A stretch of DNA of 64,000 bases. Origin: Aliikangiella coralliicola. GTDB taxonomy: Bacteria > Pseudomonadota > Gammaproteobacteria > Enterobacterales > Kangiellaceae. Under the pieces are notes generated by a model. It searched no databases, had not been told where the DNA came from, and saw only the letters and a list, made by a program, of their open reading frames with translations. The DNA lies in NCBI RefSeq assembly GCF_007004725.1, contig NZ_ML660174.1:1-64000 (forward strand). The letters are read 5' to 3'. The position numbers and the translations under genes were made by a program. Below, piece by piece: positions 55,990 through 64,000 of the stretch; the stretch's first letter is position 1; every line of letters begins with the position of its first letter.

Positions 55990-57597
55990 TTGTCTACTAC
56001 CTCTGTCAATACCATGGCGCAGACTGCCAATACAGGCTGGTTTAACCGGTTTCTTTCAATGGTTGAATGGTTGGGTAACCTACTACCACATCCAGTAACT
56101 TTATTTGCAATGTTTGCCACAGCGATTGTTTTGTTGAGCGGAGTGTTGGGCTATTTTGACGTAAGTGTCATCGATCCTCGCCCAGAAGGTGCCGCTGGAA
56201 GGGCCGCAGACGGCATGATTCGAGTAGTCTCCTTGTTGAACGCTGAAGGGCTACAGCGCATTGTCACCGGATTAGTAACCAACTTTACTAACTTTGCCCC
56301 CTTAGGTACCGTCTTGGTTGCGATGTTGGGTGTTGCGGTGGCCGAGCATTCAGGTATGTTGTCAACGGCGATGCGAGCCATGGTGATGAATGCTTCTAAA
56401 CGTATGGTGACAGTCACTATCGTTTTCGCTGCGATTGTGTCCAATACAGCTTCAGAGTTAGGCTACGTGGTACTTATTCCACTTGCTGCAATGATATTTC
56501 ATTCTCTCGGCCGTCATCCATTGGCTGGACTTGCTGCAGCGTTCGCCGGAGTATCCGGTGGATATAGTGCGAACTTGTTACTCGGTACGGTCGATCCGTT
56601 ACTTTCCGGAATCACCGAATCTGCAGCTCACCTTTTGAACCCTGATTATGTTGTTGGGCCTGAAGTGAACTGGTATTTCATGATTATCAGCACTTTTATT
56701 ATCGCCGCAGCAGGGGCATTTGTTACCGAGAAAATCGTTGAGCCGAGGCTTGGTGAATACAACAATGATCAAGCGTCAATTAATCTGGGTGAGCAAAAAA
56801 TGGATAAGCCCACGGCCCTGGAAATGCGTGGATTGAAATGCGCTGGAATTGCGTTTTTAGTACTTGTCCTTGTTCTAGGGATGACGGTAACTCCAGGCGT
56901 CGACTTACCTGGTTTTGGAATTCTGCTTAACCCGGAAACTGGTTCGATAGCTGGTTCGCCTTTCTTAAAAGGCATCGTCGTATTTATCTTTTTGTCATTT
57001 GCGGTGGTTGGTTTTGTTTATGGCCGGGTTACCGGAACCATGAAAAATGATCGTGACGTTATTGAAGCAATGTCGAAAAGTATCGGTAGTCTCAGTCTCT
57101 ATATCACACTGATATTTTTCGCTGCACAATTTGTTGCTTTCTTCAAGTGGACGAATCTTGGTACTGTTCTCGCTGTAAAAGGTGCTGCATTCTTGCAATA
57201 CCTTGGATTAGATGGGCCTGAAGTTTTCATTTTATTTATCATTATGTGTGCAATGATTAACTTAAGTTTAGGCAGCGCTTCAGCGCAGTGGGCGGTAACA
57301 GCGCCTATTTTTGTTCCTATGCTCATGTTGATCGGTTTTGCGCCGGAAGTTATTCAGGCGGCTTATCGAATTGGTGATTCTGTTTCTAATGTAATCACGC
57401 CGATGATGAGTTACTTTGGTTTAATTTTGGCAATTGCGGCTCGTTATCAAAAGAATTTGGGGATGGGAACTTTGATCGCCATGATGTTGCCATATTCGAT
57501 GGTTTTCTTTTTGGCGTGGACGATTCTGTTTTACGTTTGGGTGTTCTTGCTCGGTATGCCGGTTGGGCCAGGGGCAGCGACTTACTATACATCTTAG
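55990..57597 (+). CDS. abgT: AbgT-family transporter
   Basis: 535 residues from TTG 55990, which has AGGA 7 bases upstream; GTG 55957 or ATG 56014 are alternatives. Polytopic inner-membrane protein with about 11-13 helices. The sequence WLGNLLPHPVTLFAMF, GVSGGYSANLLLGTVDPLLSGIT, SLGSASAQWAVTAPIFVPM and YRIGDSVSNVITPMMSYFGLIL is diagnostic of AbgT. E. coli AbgT takes up p-aminobenzoyl-glutamate; other members (YdaH, MtrF) export sulfonamides, so direction and substrate are uncertain. It stands alone. Confidence 0.93.
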   Translation: MSTTSVNTMAQTANTGWFNRFLSMVEWLGNLLPHPVTLFAMFATAIVLLSGVLGYFDVSVIDPRPEGAAGRAADGMIRVVSLLNAEGLQRIVTGLVTNFTNFAPLGTVLVAMLGVAVAEHSGMLSTAMRAMVMNASKRMVTVTIVFAAIVSNTASELGYVVLIPLAAMIFHSLGRHPLAGLAAAFAGVSGGYSANLLLGTVDPLLSGITESAAHLLNPDYVVGPEVNWYFMIISTFIIAAAGAFVTEKIVEPRLGEYNNDQASINLGEQKMDKPTALEMRGLKCAGIAFLVLVLVLGMTVTPGVDLPGFGILLNPETGSIAGSPFLKGIVVFIFLSFAVVGFVYGRVTGTMKNDRDVIEAMSKSIGSLSLYITLIFFAAQFVAFFKWTNLGTVLAVKGAAFLQYLGLDGPEVFILFIIMCAMINLSLGSASAQWAVTAPIFVPMLMLIGFAPEVIQAAYRIGDSVSNVITPMMSYFGLILAIAARYQKNLGMGTLIAMMLPYSMVFFLAWTILFYVWVFLLGMPVGPGAATYYTS

Positions 57598-57625
57598 CAA
57601 AATCTGTCAATTAAACAATCGATGG

Positions 57626-57655
57626 GGGCCAATTGGATTCTGGCCCTTTGGTTTA
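57626..57655 (+). terminator. Probable terminator after abgT
   Basis: GGGCCA (57626-57631) pairs with TGGCCC (57641-57646) around a 9-base loop, followed by TTTGGTTT, 28 bases after the stop codon. Confidence 0.55.
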
Positions 57656-57926
57656 TCATTTATTCACTTTTGCAAATAGTTTTGTTGACGAATAATTAGT
57701 AGGCAAGAATTAATAGATGGTTTTCCAATAGAGCGATAAGTGAAAACTCAGTGCAATTGAGCTGTGCCTCGGAAATTTTCTCAACTGTTTAAACTAAATA
57801 TTTTAGATTTATCAAAACAGGAATATTTTATTTCTTAATGCTAACTTCACATTGTTGGTTGAGAAAACTAAACTTTGAGCAACTATAGTTTTTCCCGAGA
57901 TAACTACTAATATTCCATACATAAAA
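57656..57926. other. Intergenic gap between convergent genes
   Basis: Part of a 396-base stretch without genes between abgT and the minus-strand secreted protein gene. Apart from the two terminators at its ends I see nothing recognisable. Confidence 0.35.
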
Positions 57927-57950
57927 AAGCTGCTCAAATTGAAGCAGCTT
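57923..57950 (-). terminator. Terminator for the minus-strand secreted protein gene
   Basis: AAGCTGCT (57927-57934) pairs with AGCAGCTT (57943-57950) around an 8-base loop. Read on the minus strand, the stem is followed by a T-run (A-run at 57923-57928 on plus). Confidence 0.75.
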
Positions 57951-57993
57951 ATTTGTTCCGAGATGCTAAGTAAAAACGAAAGTCACGAAAGTA

Positions 57994-59136
57994 TTAACAC
58001 CACAATTTAAGTTCGCACATAAACAAAGTTCGAATCAATTCTCTTTTTTCTGGAACATTAAAAGTTGGTACATCCTGCTCAGTTAAACCCGATGGTAAGC
58101 GGTACATAGTTACGCCATCAGTAAGAGAAATTGCCCGATGTGCCATTTGACGAACGTATTGAGTTGTAGTGGGAGGCATCGTGTAGTTATAGTGTGTAGC
58201 ATATAGCATTGTGTAAATGTTTAAACCAGGTAATTGATTCCTTAGTTTACTAATTTGAATTGAAAAATCATCGGCGTCTCCATAGCCCCAGCTACCATTA
58301 GAGGTATAAATCACTGGGAAGTTGATTCCATCAAAGGCCCAACGACTTAACCATTTATAATTTTGTAAAAAGCCGTCATTTAACAACAAATCGTTAGTAT
58401 AATACGCGGTAACCAATAACTTCATACCTACTGAGTTAAGTATGTACTTGACTGATAAAAGTTCAGACGGAGTCCAATATTGGTGATTGTCGACATGCAT
58501 TCCATTGCCATATGCCACTTCAGAAAGATTGTTAATGCCATTTGCATCAAGCTCACTGTCGAAATCATCCAATGATATGCCTGCTAGATTGGAGTGTTTG
58601 GCTTTAAGCTCGGCTAATTTATCAGCCCAAATTCGCAGATCTAACATTTTGCAATTATCTAGATCTGACTGTAATCCTCCTCTCCAATTACAAAGCGCCC
58701 CAGCGCCCCATTGCCCATCCCCGAGATAATTGCATGTACTCAAATCTTTTTGGCATACTGAAAATGGTAGTGATGTTATACCATGACTCCTGAAGTTAGC
58801 ATAAACTCGAACACTTGGCGCTCTATCTGCTAACTGAGCAAGAAAGTCGTCAAATAGATCCCAATGCGAATAGTGAGAGTCACTAAATGAATAGTAATAT
58901 ACGTTGGCTTTGCTATATATTATTTGATCAATGATGCAATCCAAATCTGCTCCGGATGGTTCATTCATGTCATCACAATAGTAGTCCATTGTAACGTCTT
59001 GACTGGTAGACATACCCAAATAAACCCCTAAATGGTTGAGTGGTTGTGATGTAGGTGTGACTCCTGCCTGTGTAATCCCTAAAGTCGCCAGACATACAAA
59101 TATTATTGTGACAAACTTTCCTAAAAATTTTTTCAT
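57994..59136 (-). CDS. Secreted protein of unknown function, possibly TIM-barrel hydrolase-like
   Basis: 380 residues. A signal peptide (MKKFLGKFVTIIFVCLATLGITQA) is followed by a globular domain with several cysteines. Alternating short hydrophobic strands and helices (VRVYANFRSHG, LAGISLDDFDSEL, MKLLVTAYYTND, FDGINFPVIYTS) look like a (beta/alpha)8 barrel; the acidic SLDDFD on a strand end could be catalytic as in glycoside hydrolases. No named family is recognised. AGGAA precedes the ATG. A terminator at 57923-57950 follows it. Confidence 0.75.
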   Translation of the reverse strand: MKKFLGKFVTIIFVCLATLGITQAGVTPTSQPLNHLGVYLGMSTSQDVTMDYYCDDMNEPSGADLDCIIDQIIYSKANVYYYSFSDSHYSHWDLFDDFLAQLADRAPSVRVYANFRSHGITSLPFSVCQKDLSTCNYLGDGQWGAGALCNWRGGLQSDLDNCKMLDLRIWADKLAELKAKHSNLAGISLDDFDSELDANGINNLSEVAYGNGMHVDNHQYWTPSELLSVKYILNSVGMKLLVTAYYTNDLLLNDGFLQNYKWLSRWAFDGINFPVIYTSNGSWGYGDADDFSIQISKLRNQLPGLNIYTMLYATHYNYTMPPTTTQYVRQMAHRAISLTDGVTMYRLPSGLTEQDVPTFNVPEKRELIRTLFMCELKLWC

Positions 59137-59579
59137 AAAGTATTCCTATCTTAATAATCAAACTTAACTAAGTTGATGTGAGTTGATAACACGCTCGTGA
59201 TTTCTGGTGTACGGAACTCTATTCAAGTAGAAGCATTACGACGATTTAGAAAACCACTGTGTAGGATGTTCGTCCATTTCCTCGAAATGTTCACTGAGTA
59301 GAATCTTAATGTGTTTAAAAACCGAGTGCTTACGATACACAGTGACCTCTTTGATGAGGTATTAAAATTAGGACACAAAATATTAACGACGGGACTTTAT
59401 TCATGAATAAGATTAAAGAAACTATAATTGTGCTTAAAAGCATAACTGTTGAGACTTCTGGTAATCTTTCCTAGGAAAAGCAATCAAATAAATTTAAAAT
59501 TTCTGCTAAGCTAAAACCGTCATATAATAAAGTTAACAACTATCAATAAATCGACTTTAGTCCAACCTTTGGAAAAAAC
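59137..59579. other. Divergent intergenic region upstream of paaI
   Basis: 443 AT-rich bases between divergent genes. It contains a 14-base perfect palindrome TTATTCATGAATAA (59397-59410), a short CCTC/GAGG hairpin near 59346, and a TATAAT (59523-59528) that could be the -10 element for paaI. No coding frame or RNA gene is seen. Confidence 0.4.
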
Positions 59580-59975
59580 ATGACCACAGCCAGCCAGTTA
59601 CTCGCCAACGACCCTGCATCAAAAATGCTAGGCATAGAATTAACTGATATCGATGATGGAAGTTGCAGCGTTTTTATGCTGGTGCAGGAAAACATGACCA
59701 ATGGCTACGATATTTGCCACGGTGGATTTGTTTATACACTCGCCGACACTGCTAGTGCATTTGCCGGGGCGATGGAAGGAGAAACAGTGCTATCGTCGAG
59801 TAACCAAATCGATTATTTACTACCGGCAAAACTAGGCGATGAACTCACCGCCAAAGCAAGTATCAACTGTATTAGCGGCAGACGACTTTTTTGCGATGTA
59901 TCAGTTACCAACCAACATGGTAAGGCCGTTGCATTGATGAGAAGCCAACTCATCAGCAAAAATACTACGGCCTAA
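59580..59975 (+). CDS. paaI: Hydroxyphenylacetyl-CoA thioesterase PaaI (hotdog fold)
   Basis: 131 residues. Hotdog-fold acyl-CoA thioesterase that rescues CoA from stalled phenylacetate intermediates. HGGFVYTLADTASAFA with His47 and the catalytic Asp56, and SSNQIDYLLPAKLGDELTA, are the PaaI/PaaD-type motif set. The ATG has only GGAA as Shine-Dalgarno sequence. It lies 172 bases before paaJ, with a small hairpin (59990-60009) between them. Confidence 0.93.
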   Translation: MTTASQLLANDPASKMLGIELTDIDDGSCSVFMLVQENMTNGYDICHGGFVYTLADTASAFAGAMEGETVLSSSNQIDYLLPAKLGDELTAKASINCISGRRLFCDVSVTNQHGKAVALMRSQLISKNTTA

Positions 59976-59989
59976 CTGGCAATACAATG

Positions 59990-60013
59990 ACCTGAGCGGA
60001 TTGTCAGGTTTCA
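59990..60013 (+). terminator. Weak hairpin after paaI
   Basis: ACCTGA (59990-59995) pairs with TCAGGT (60004-60009) around an 8-base loop, followed by TTCA. It may be a weak terminator or pause. Confidence 0.35.
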
Positions 60014-60086
60014 CTTGAATGATATCGATTAGCGGAATAAACTTTGCGCAAAAACAACATCTGTACCTGTCCGGTTAACATAAATT

Positions 60087-60121
60087 ATTAGCACGGTTAA
60101 GTAGTACAAATAATTAGCACG
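60087..60121. repeat. Direct repeat ATTAGCACG upstream of paaJ
   Basis: Two copies of ATTAGCACG (60087-60095 and 60113-60121) lie 26 bases apart, 27-61 bases before the paaJ start. The spacing (about 2.5 helical turns) could fit an operator, but no regulator is known for it here. Confidence 0.35.
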
Positions 60122-60147
60122 AACACATAATTGTTAGGAACGAATCC

Positions 60148-61350
60148 ATGAAAAAAGTCTATATCTGTGATGCCATTCGAACACCAATCGGGCGATTTGG
60201 TGGTTCTTTATCGCGAGTTCGAGCTGATGATTTGGGAGCGATTCCGATTAAAGCGTTGATGGAAAGAAACCCACAAGTTAATTGGGAATCGGTTGATGAT
60301 GTTTATTATGGCTGCGCTAATCAGGCTGGTGAGGACAACCGAAATGTTGCCAGAATGAGTTCATTGCTCGCGGGTTTACCACAATCGGTGCCGGGAATGA
60401 CAATCAACCGCTTATGCGGTTCAGGTATGGACGCCATTGGCTCAGCAGCCAGAGCAATTGCCTGTGGCGAACAAAGCTTAGCGATTGCCGGTGGTGTAGA
60501 GCAAATGTCCCGTGCGCCTCTGGTTATGCCAAAGGCAGAATCAGCTTTTTCACGCAAGGCCGAAATTTTTGATACCACCATGGGCTGGCGATTTGTTAAT
60601 AAGAAAATGGCAGAAAATTTCGGTGTCGATAGTATGCCTGAAACTGCCGAAAATGTTGCCGAGCAGTTTAACATTAGCCGTGAAGACCAGGATTTGTTTG
60701 CACTTAGAACGCAAGAGAAAACTCAAAGAGCACAAGAAAATGGCGTTTTTGACAAAGAGATTGTTCCGGTTACTGTTAAGATTAACCGTAAAGAAACCAA
60801 AGAGTTTGCCGTGGATGAACATCCGCGTCCTAGCACTCTTGAAGGTTTGGCGAAATTAGCGACGCCATTTAGAAAAGACGGTACAGTGACCGCTGGGAAT
60901 GCATCGGGCATTAATGACGGTGCTTGTGCTTTGTTATTAGCGGCAGAAGATGTTGTTGAAGAGAACCAGTTAAAGCCGATAGCAAGGGTTGTTGGTATGG
61001 CGACTTCTGGCGTAGAGCCAAAAATTATGGGTATAGGGCCGGTAACTGCCACCCAGAAAGTGCTTAAAAATACTGGTTTAAGCCTGGAGCAAATGGATGT
61101 CATCGAGCTTAATGAAGCATTTGCTGCGCAAGGATTAGCAGTCTTAAGAGAGCTAGGTGTGGCAGACGATGATAAGCGAGTTAACCCCAATGGTGGTGCA
61201 ATCGCGCTCGGCCATCCCTTGGGAATGAGCGGTGCTCGCCTGGTGACGACAGCTGCCTATGAACTTCAAAGGCGAGAAGGAAAATATGCGCTGTGTACTA
61301 TGTGTATTGGCGTAGGCCAGGGGATCGCGCTAATTATTGAGAGAGTCTAA
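60148..61350 (+). CDS. paaJ: 3-oxoadipyl-CoA thiolase
   Basis: 400 residues. Thiolase cleaving 3-oxoadipyl-CoA to acetyl-CoA and succinyl-CoA, the last step of phenylacetate (PaaJ) and protocatechuate (PcaF) breakdown. Nucleophile Cys90 lies in NRLCGSGMDAIGSA, His356 in GHPLGMSGAR and Cys386 in CIGVGQG. The N-terminal CDAIRTPIGRFGGSLSRVRADDL is typical of the PcaF/PaaJ group. TTAGGAA precedes the ATG. The neighbouring paa genes favour PaaJ. A strong terminator follows. Confidence 0.95.
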   Translation: MKKVYICDAIRTPIGRFGGSLSRVRADDLGAIPIKALMERNPQVNWESVDDVYYGCANQAGEDNRNVARMSSLLAGLPQSVPGMTINRLCGSGMDAIGSAARAIACGEQSLAIAGGVEQMSRAPLVMPKAESAFSRKAEIFDTTMGWRFVNKKMAENFGVDSMPETAENVAEQFNISREDQDLFALRTQEKTQRAQENGVFDKEIVPVTVKINRKETKEFAVDEHPRPSTLEGLAKLATPFRKDGTVTAGNASGINDGACALLLAAEDVVEENQLKPIARVVGMATSGVEPKIMGIGPVTATQKVLKNTGLSLEQMDVIELNEAFAAQGLAVLRELGVADDDKRVNPNGGAIALGHPLGMSGARLVTTAAYELQRREGKYALCTMCIGVGQGIALIIERV

Positions 61351-61393
61351 TGGATTGTATCCATTGAGGCTGATTTAACCCGATAAAGATTTT

Positions 61394-61426
61394 AAAAGGG
61401 AGGCAAAGTAGGCCTCCCTTTTTTGT
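61394..61426 (+). terminator. Rho-independent terminator after paaJ
   Basis: 11-base-pair stem AAAAGGGAGGC (61394-61404) with GCCTCCCTTTT (61412-61422), a 7-base loop and a following T-run. It separates paaIJ from paaABCD. Confidence 0.9.
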
Positions 61427-61475
61427 GCCTGCGCGTCAATCACCAACTCAAAGATCCATGATCTGCATATTAATA

Positions 61476-61529
61476 TGATACAGTATTTGAAGAAATTTAA
61501 TTCAATTGGTATCATAACTGAATTGATAC
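61476..61529. promoter_or_regulatory. Candidate operator upstream of paaA
   Basis: Three TGATAC hexamers precede paaA: TGATAC 61476-61481, the inverted copy GTATCA 61509-61514, and TGATAC 61524-61529. The latter two form an inverted repeat with 9-base spacing. E. coli PaaX recognises TGATTC-type half-sites, so a PaaX-like phenylacetyl-CoA-responsive repressor is a reasonable guess. Confidence 0.45.
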
Positions 61530-61548
61530 TATGAGAGGGTAATTGGCC

Positions 61549-62505
61549 ATGCAAACTGTTGATGATGCCGAACAACAAGTAGAATTTGACCGAAAAATAG
61601 CAGAAGAGCAAAAAATAGAGCCTACTGACTGGATGCCGGACGATTATCGCAAAAACCTGGTTCGCCAAATGTCGCAACATGCTCATTCGGAAGTGATTGG
61701 TATGCAGCCAGAGGGAAACTGGATTACCCGCGCACCAACTTTGCGGCGTAAAGCGGTGTTGCTGGCAAAGGTTCAAGATGAAGCAGGTCATGGCTTGTAC
61801 CTCTATAGTGCAACTGAAACCCTTGGAACTTCAAGAAGCGAAATGATTGAAGCGCTGCAAACGCGCAAAGCCAAATACGCCTCAATTTTCAATTACCCGA
61901 CATTAACCTGGGCTGATGTAGGTGCTATCGGCTGGCTTGTTGATGGCGCAGCAATAGTTAACCAGATCTCGCTTCAAAGAACATCTTATGGTCCTTATTC
62001 ACGTGCGATGATTCGCATCTGTAAAGAGGAAAGCTTTCATCAACGTCAAGGCTACGAAATTATGTACTCATTGGCAAAAGGTAGCCCGGAACAAAAGCAA
62101 ATGGCGCAAGATGCAATGAATCGATTCTGGTGGCCATCGCTGATGATGTTCGGGCCTCACGATAGTGACTCTGCTCACTCTGGCCGTTCCATGAAATGGA
62201 AAATTAAACGTCAATCTAACGACGATTTACGACAGAAATTTATCGATCAAACAGTCCCTCAAATTGAAGTGCTGGGTTTAGAAATGCCCGATCCGGAAAT
62301 TAAATGGAATGAAGAAAGAGGCCATTACGATTCCGGCGAAATAGATTGGGAAGAATTTTATCAAGTCATTAATGGTAGCGGTCCCTGTAATCACCAAAGA
62401 CTCAAACATCACATTAATGCTCACGAAAAAGGTGAGTGGGTGAGAGAAGCGGTCAGAGCTTATCGAGTTAAACAACAAGAGAAGTCAGCCGAAAACGCGG
62501 CTTAA
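61549..62505 (+). CDS. paaA: 1,2-phenylacetyl-CoA epoxidase subunit A
   Basis: 318 residues. Catalytic di-iron subunit of the phenylacetyl-CoA ring-epoxidising complex. It has [36 protein letters not shown] with iron-binding Glu and His, and [14 protein letters not shown], as in ferritin-like PaaA. ATG 61549 is chosen over the TTG two codons earlier, since GAGGG is about 10 bases upstream. It is the first gene of paaABCD behind a candidate operator. Confidence 0.96.
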   Translation: MQTVDDAEQQVEFDRKIAEEQKIEPTDWMPDDYRKNLVRQMSQHAHSEVIGMQPEGNWITRAPTLRRKAVLLAKVQDEAGHGLYLYSATETLGTSRSEMIEALQTRKAKYASIFNYPTLTWADVGAIGWLVDGAAIVNQISLQRTSYGPYSRAMIRICKEESFHQRQGYEIMYSLAKGSPEQKQMAQDAMNRFWWPSLMMFGPHDSDSAHSGRSMKWKIKRQSNDDLRQKFIDQTVPQIEVLGLEMPDPEIKWNEERGHYDSGEIDWEEFYQVINGSGPCNHQRLKHHINAHEKGEWVREAVRAYRVKQQEKSAENAA

Positions 62506-62546
62506 GTTATTAACCGAAACCAATTTAAATTGCGGAAGAGATTATT

Positions 62547-62834
62547 ATGAGCCAGGAACATTTAGCGGTTTACGAAGTTTTCATTCGATCATCACGTGGA
62601 TTAGATCATAAACATGTTGGCAGTTTGCACGCAGAAAGCCCCGAACATGCTTTGATGTATGCTCGCGATTGTTATATTCGTCGCTCAGAGGGGGTGAGTA
62701 TCTGGGTGGTTGAATCTAAAAACATAACCGCTTCTCAAGAAGGTGATATTGAAAACTTTGTTGATCCAATGGACGACAAACCCTACCGGCATGCGACTCA
62801 TTACGAGCTACCTGATAGCGTCAATAACATGTAG
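62547..62834 (+). CDS. paaB: 1,2-phenylacetyl-CoA epoxidase subunit B
   Basis: 95 residues. Small subunit that bridges PaaAC units in the epoxidase. YEVFIRSSRGLDHKHVGSLHA, ALMYARDCYIRRSEGVSIWVV and DKPYRHATHYELP are PaaB hallmarks. GCGGAAGAG precedes the ATG. It ends at 62834, 23 bases before paaC starts. Confidence 0.96.
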   Translation: MSQEHLAVYEVFIRSSRGLDHKHVGSLHAESPEHALMYARDCYIRRSEGVSIWVVESKNITASQEGDIENFVDPMDDKPYRHATHYELPDSVNNM

Positions 62835-62857
62835 TGGGCAATGAACAGGAAAAACTG

Positions 62858-63619
62858 ATGAATCAACAACAAAGCAATCTTTATCGTTTCTTGGTCGGTC
62901 TTGGTGATGACGCCGTTGTCCTAAGCCATCGTTTGTCAGAATGGTGTAGCAACGGTCCTTATCTGGAAGAAGATATTGCGCTGTCAAATATTGCACTCGA
63001 CTATATCGGACGGGCTCGTATGTTCTATCAATATGCCGTTGAGGTCGAAGGAAAAGGACGAACCGAAGACGACATTGCCTATCTACGAACAGAACGAGAA
63101 TATACTAATTTGCTCATTCACGAACTACCTATCAACGATTTCGCTTTTACCATGGTAAGACAATTTTTTGTTGATGTGTTTTATTGCGAATATCTTGAAA
63201 AGCTATCTCAGTCGAACGACGAAAGAATCGCGGCAATTGCAGCTAAAGCGGTGAAAGAAAGTCGTTACCATTTAAAGCGAAGTGAGCCGTGGATCCGCCA
63301 ATTATCAGAAGGCACTGATGAAAGTCGCCGCCGCATTCAAGCGGCATTAGTTGAGTTAGAAAATTTTGTTGGCGAACTTTTCATTATGTCTGACTGGGAA
63401 AAAGAACTAGTTGCTGAAGGAGTCGCGGTTGATCGCGAAGTGTTGCAGTCTGGTTGGGATAAATATGTTCAAGCGTTTCTCGCGCAATCCGAAATCAACT
63501 TCCCAGATAGCCAATTGCAAATTCGTGGCGGAAGAGATGGTATACACACAGAGCACCTCGGACATATGTTAAGTGAAATGCAATACATGCAAAGAGCTTA
63601 TCCTGGGTTGCAATGGTAG
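62858..63619 (+). CDS. paaC: 1,2-phenylacetyl-CoA epoxidase subunit C
   Basis: 253 residues from ATG 62858, which has CAGGA 8-9 bases upstream; the GTG at 62834 would add eight residues. Structural, ferritin-like subunit without a functional di-iron site, forming the stable core with PaaA. LVGLGDDAVVLSHRLSEWC, DIALSNIALDYIGRAR and RLHLKRSEPW-like (YHLKRSEPWIRQL) segments and the C-terminal HTEHLGHMLSEMQYMQRAYPG are typical. Its end overlaps paaD by 7 bases. Confidence 0.96.
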   Translation: MNQQQSNLYRFLVGLGDDAVVLSHRLSEWCSNGPYLEEDIALSNIALDYIGRARMFYQYAVEVEGKGRTEDDIAYLRTEREYTNLLIHELPINDFAFTMVRQFFVDVFYCEYLEKLSQSNDERIAAIAAKAVKESRYHLKRSEPWIRQLSEGTDESRRRIQAALVELENFVGELFIMSDWEKELVAEGVAVDREVLQSGWDKYVQAFLAQSEINFPDSQLQIRGGRDGIHTEHLGHMLSEMQYMQRAYPGLQW

Positions 63620-64000
63620 CTAGCGAAAAGTCCATGGACATTATTCCAACGGTTAATCCTGTATTTGCTGAGCGACTCGCGTATCGAAAACAATCACGTT
63701 TTCAACAAGTGTGGGATTTATTAGATAAAGTTTATGATCCTGAATTGCCGGGTCTGACTATCTGGGATTTAGGAATACTGCAAGACGTTAAGAAACTGGA
63801 TAATGGTTGGCAAATTGATATCACGCCAACTTACAGCGGATGCCCGGCGGTTGACGCAATTAATCAAGATGTGGTTGAAGTACTTTCTAATGCCGGTTTT
63901 ATCGGAGTTAAAGTTAAAGTGGTGTTAGCACCTGCGTGGAGCACTGAAATGGTTTCGCCTGCCGGAAAAAAACACTTAAGAAGTATTAACATTGCACCAC
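63613..64000 (+). CDS. paaD: 1,2-phenylacetyl-CoA epoxidase subunit D (partial)
   Basis: The window ends after about 129 codons, so the 3' end is missing. MIP18/DUF59-family protein, with VWDLLDKVYDPELPGLTIWDLGIL, TPTYSGCPAVDAI and LAPAWSTEMVSPAGKKHL. PaaD is thought to help mature iron centres of the epoxidase system. It begins at ATG 63613, overlapping paaC by 7 bases; ATG 63634 is an in-frame alternative. The next genes, paaE and others, are expected beyond the window. Confidence 0.93.
   Translation, partial: MVASEKSMDIIPTVNPVFAERLAYRKQSRFQQVWDLLDKVYDPELPGLTIWDLGILQDVKKLDNGWQIDITPTYSGCPAVDAINQDVVEVLSNAGFIGVKVKVVLAPAWSTEMVSPAGKKHLRSINIAP

Overview
The window is chromosomal DNA of an AT-rich gammaproteobacterium, most likely marine or aquatic. 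The main evidence is the order thrS-infC-rpmI-rplT-pheS-pheT-ihfA-merR-tRNA-Pro, which is typical of Gammaproteobacteria (Pseudomonas has the same order around ihfA). Other support comes from GlyGly-CTERM-type and thrombospondin-type-3 surface proteins, an AbgT transporter and a phenylacetate (paa) cluster. A Kangiella/Aliikangiella-like relative would fit, but the genus cannot be fixed from the sequence alone.

Layout. (1) 240-10589: surface-polysaccharide cluster on the + strand: a membrane-bound WbpM/CapD-type nucleotide-sugar dehydratase, a polytopic membrane protein, a WbqC-like protein, a GtrB-like glycosyltransferase, an asparagine-synthase-like protein, a flippase-like membrane protein, a sulfotransferase and a WecE-type aminotransferase. 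Most are tightly packed or overlapping. (2) 10669-25606: exported proteins: an S74-type tail-fibre-domain protein with a small partner on the - strand, a 2423-residue repeat protein ending in a sorting signal and a beta-barrel, and an operon of a CRTAC1-like beta-propeller protein with a DUF255 thioredoxin-like protein. (3) 25750-39497: sugar-nucleotide supply (galU, pgi, a degenerate Ugd paralogue, ugd, tviB-type dehydrogenase, UDP-GlcA 4-epimerase, manC), a decayed IS256-type transposase, wzi and vanZ on the - strand, and a fused ATP sulfurylase/APS kinase. (4) 39866-47894: translation operon, ihfA, a MerR-type gene and tRNA-Pro(GGG). (5) 47895-55703: accessory block of mostly unrecognised genes, including membrane proteins and a Schlafen/AlbA-like protein. 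(6) 55990-64000: AbgT transporter, a secreted protein of unknown function, and paaI, paaJ, paaA, paaB, paaC and a partial paaD.

How it fits together. Regions 1 and 3 can supply UDP-Glc, UDP-GlcA, UDP-GalA, a UDP-N-acetylhexosaminuronic acid, GDP-Man and dTDP-Fuc4N. They also supply PAPS for the sulfotransferase, and Wzi could hold the polymer at the surface. The prediction is an acidic, probably sulfated capsule or O-polysaccharide. The paa genes at the right end encode the phenylacetyl-CoA epoxidase and its thiolase and thioesterase partners.

Most unusual points: a catalytically dismantled but intact Ugd paralogue directly before the intact ugd; an in-frame fusion of a GlyGly-CTERM sorting tail to a second signal-peptide-like segment and a beta-barrel; an ATT start codon on the CRTAC1-like gene, besides the classical ATT start of infC; a long infC-rpmI leader with a terminator; and the accessory block next to tRNA-Pro, with a membrane/AlbA gene pair that could be a defence or stress module.
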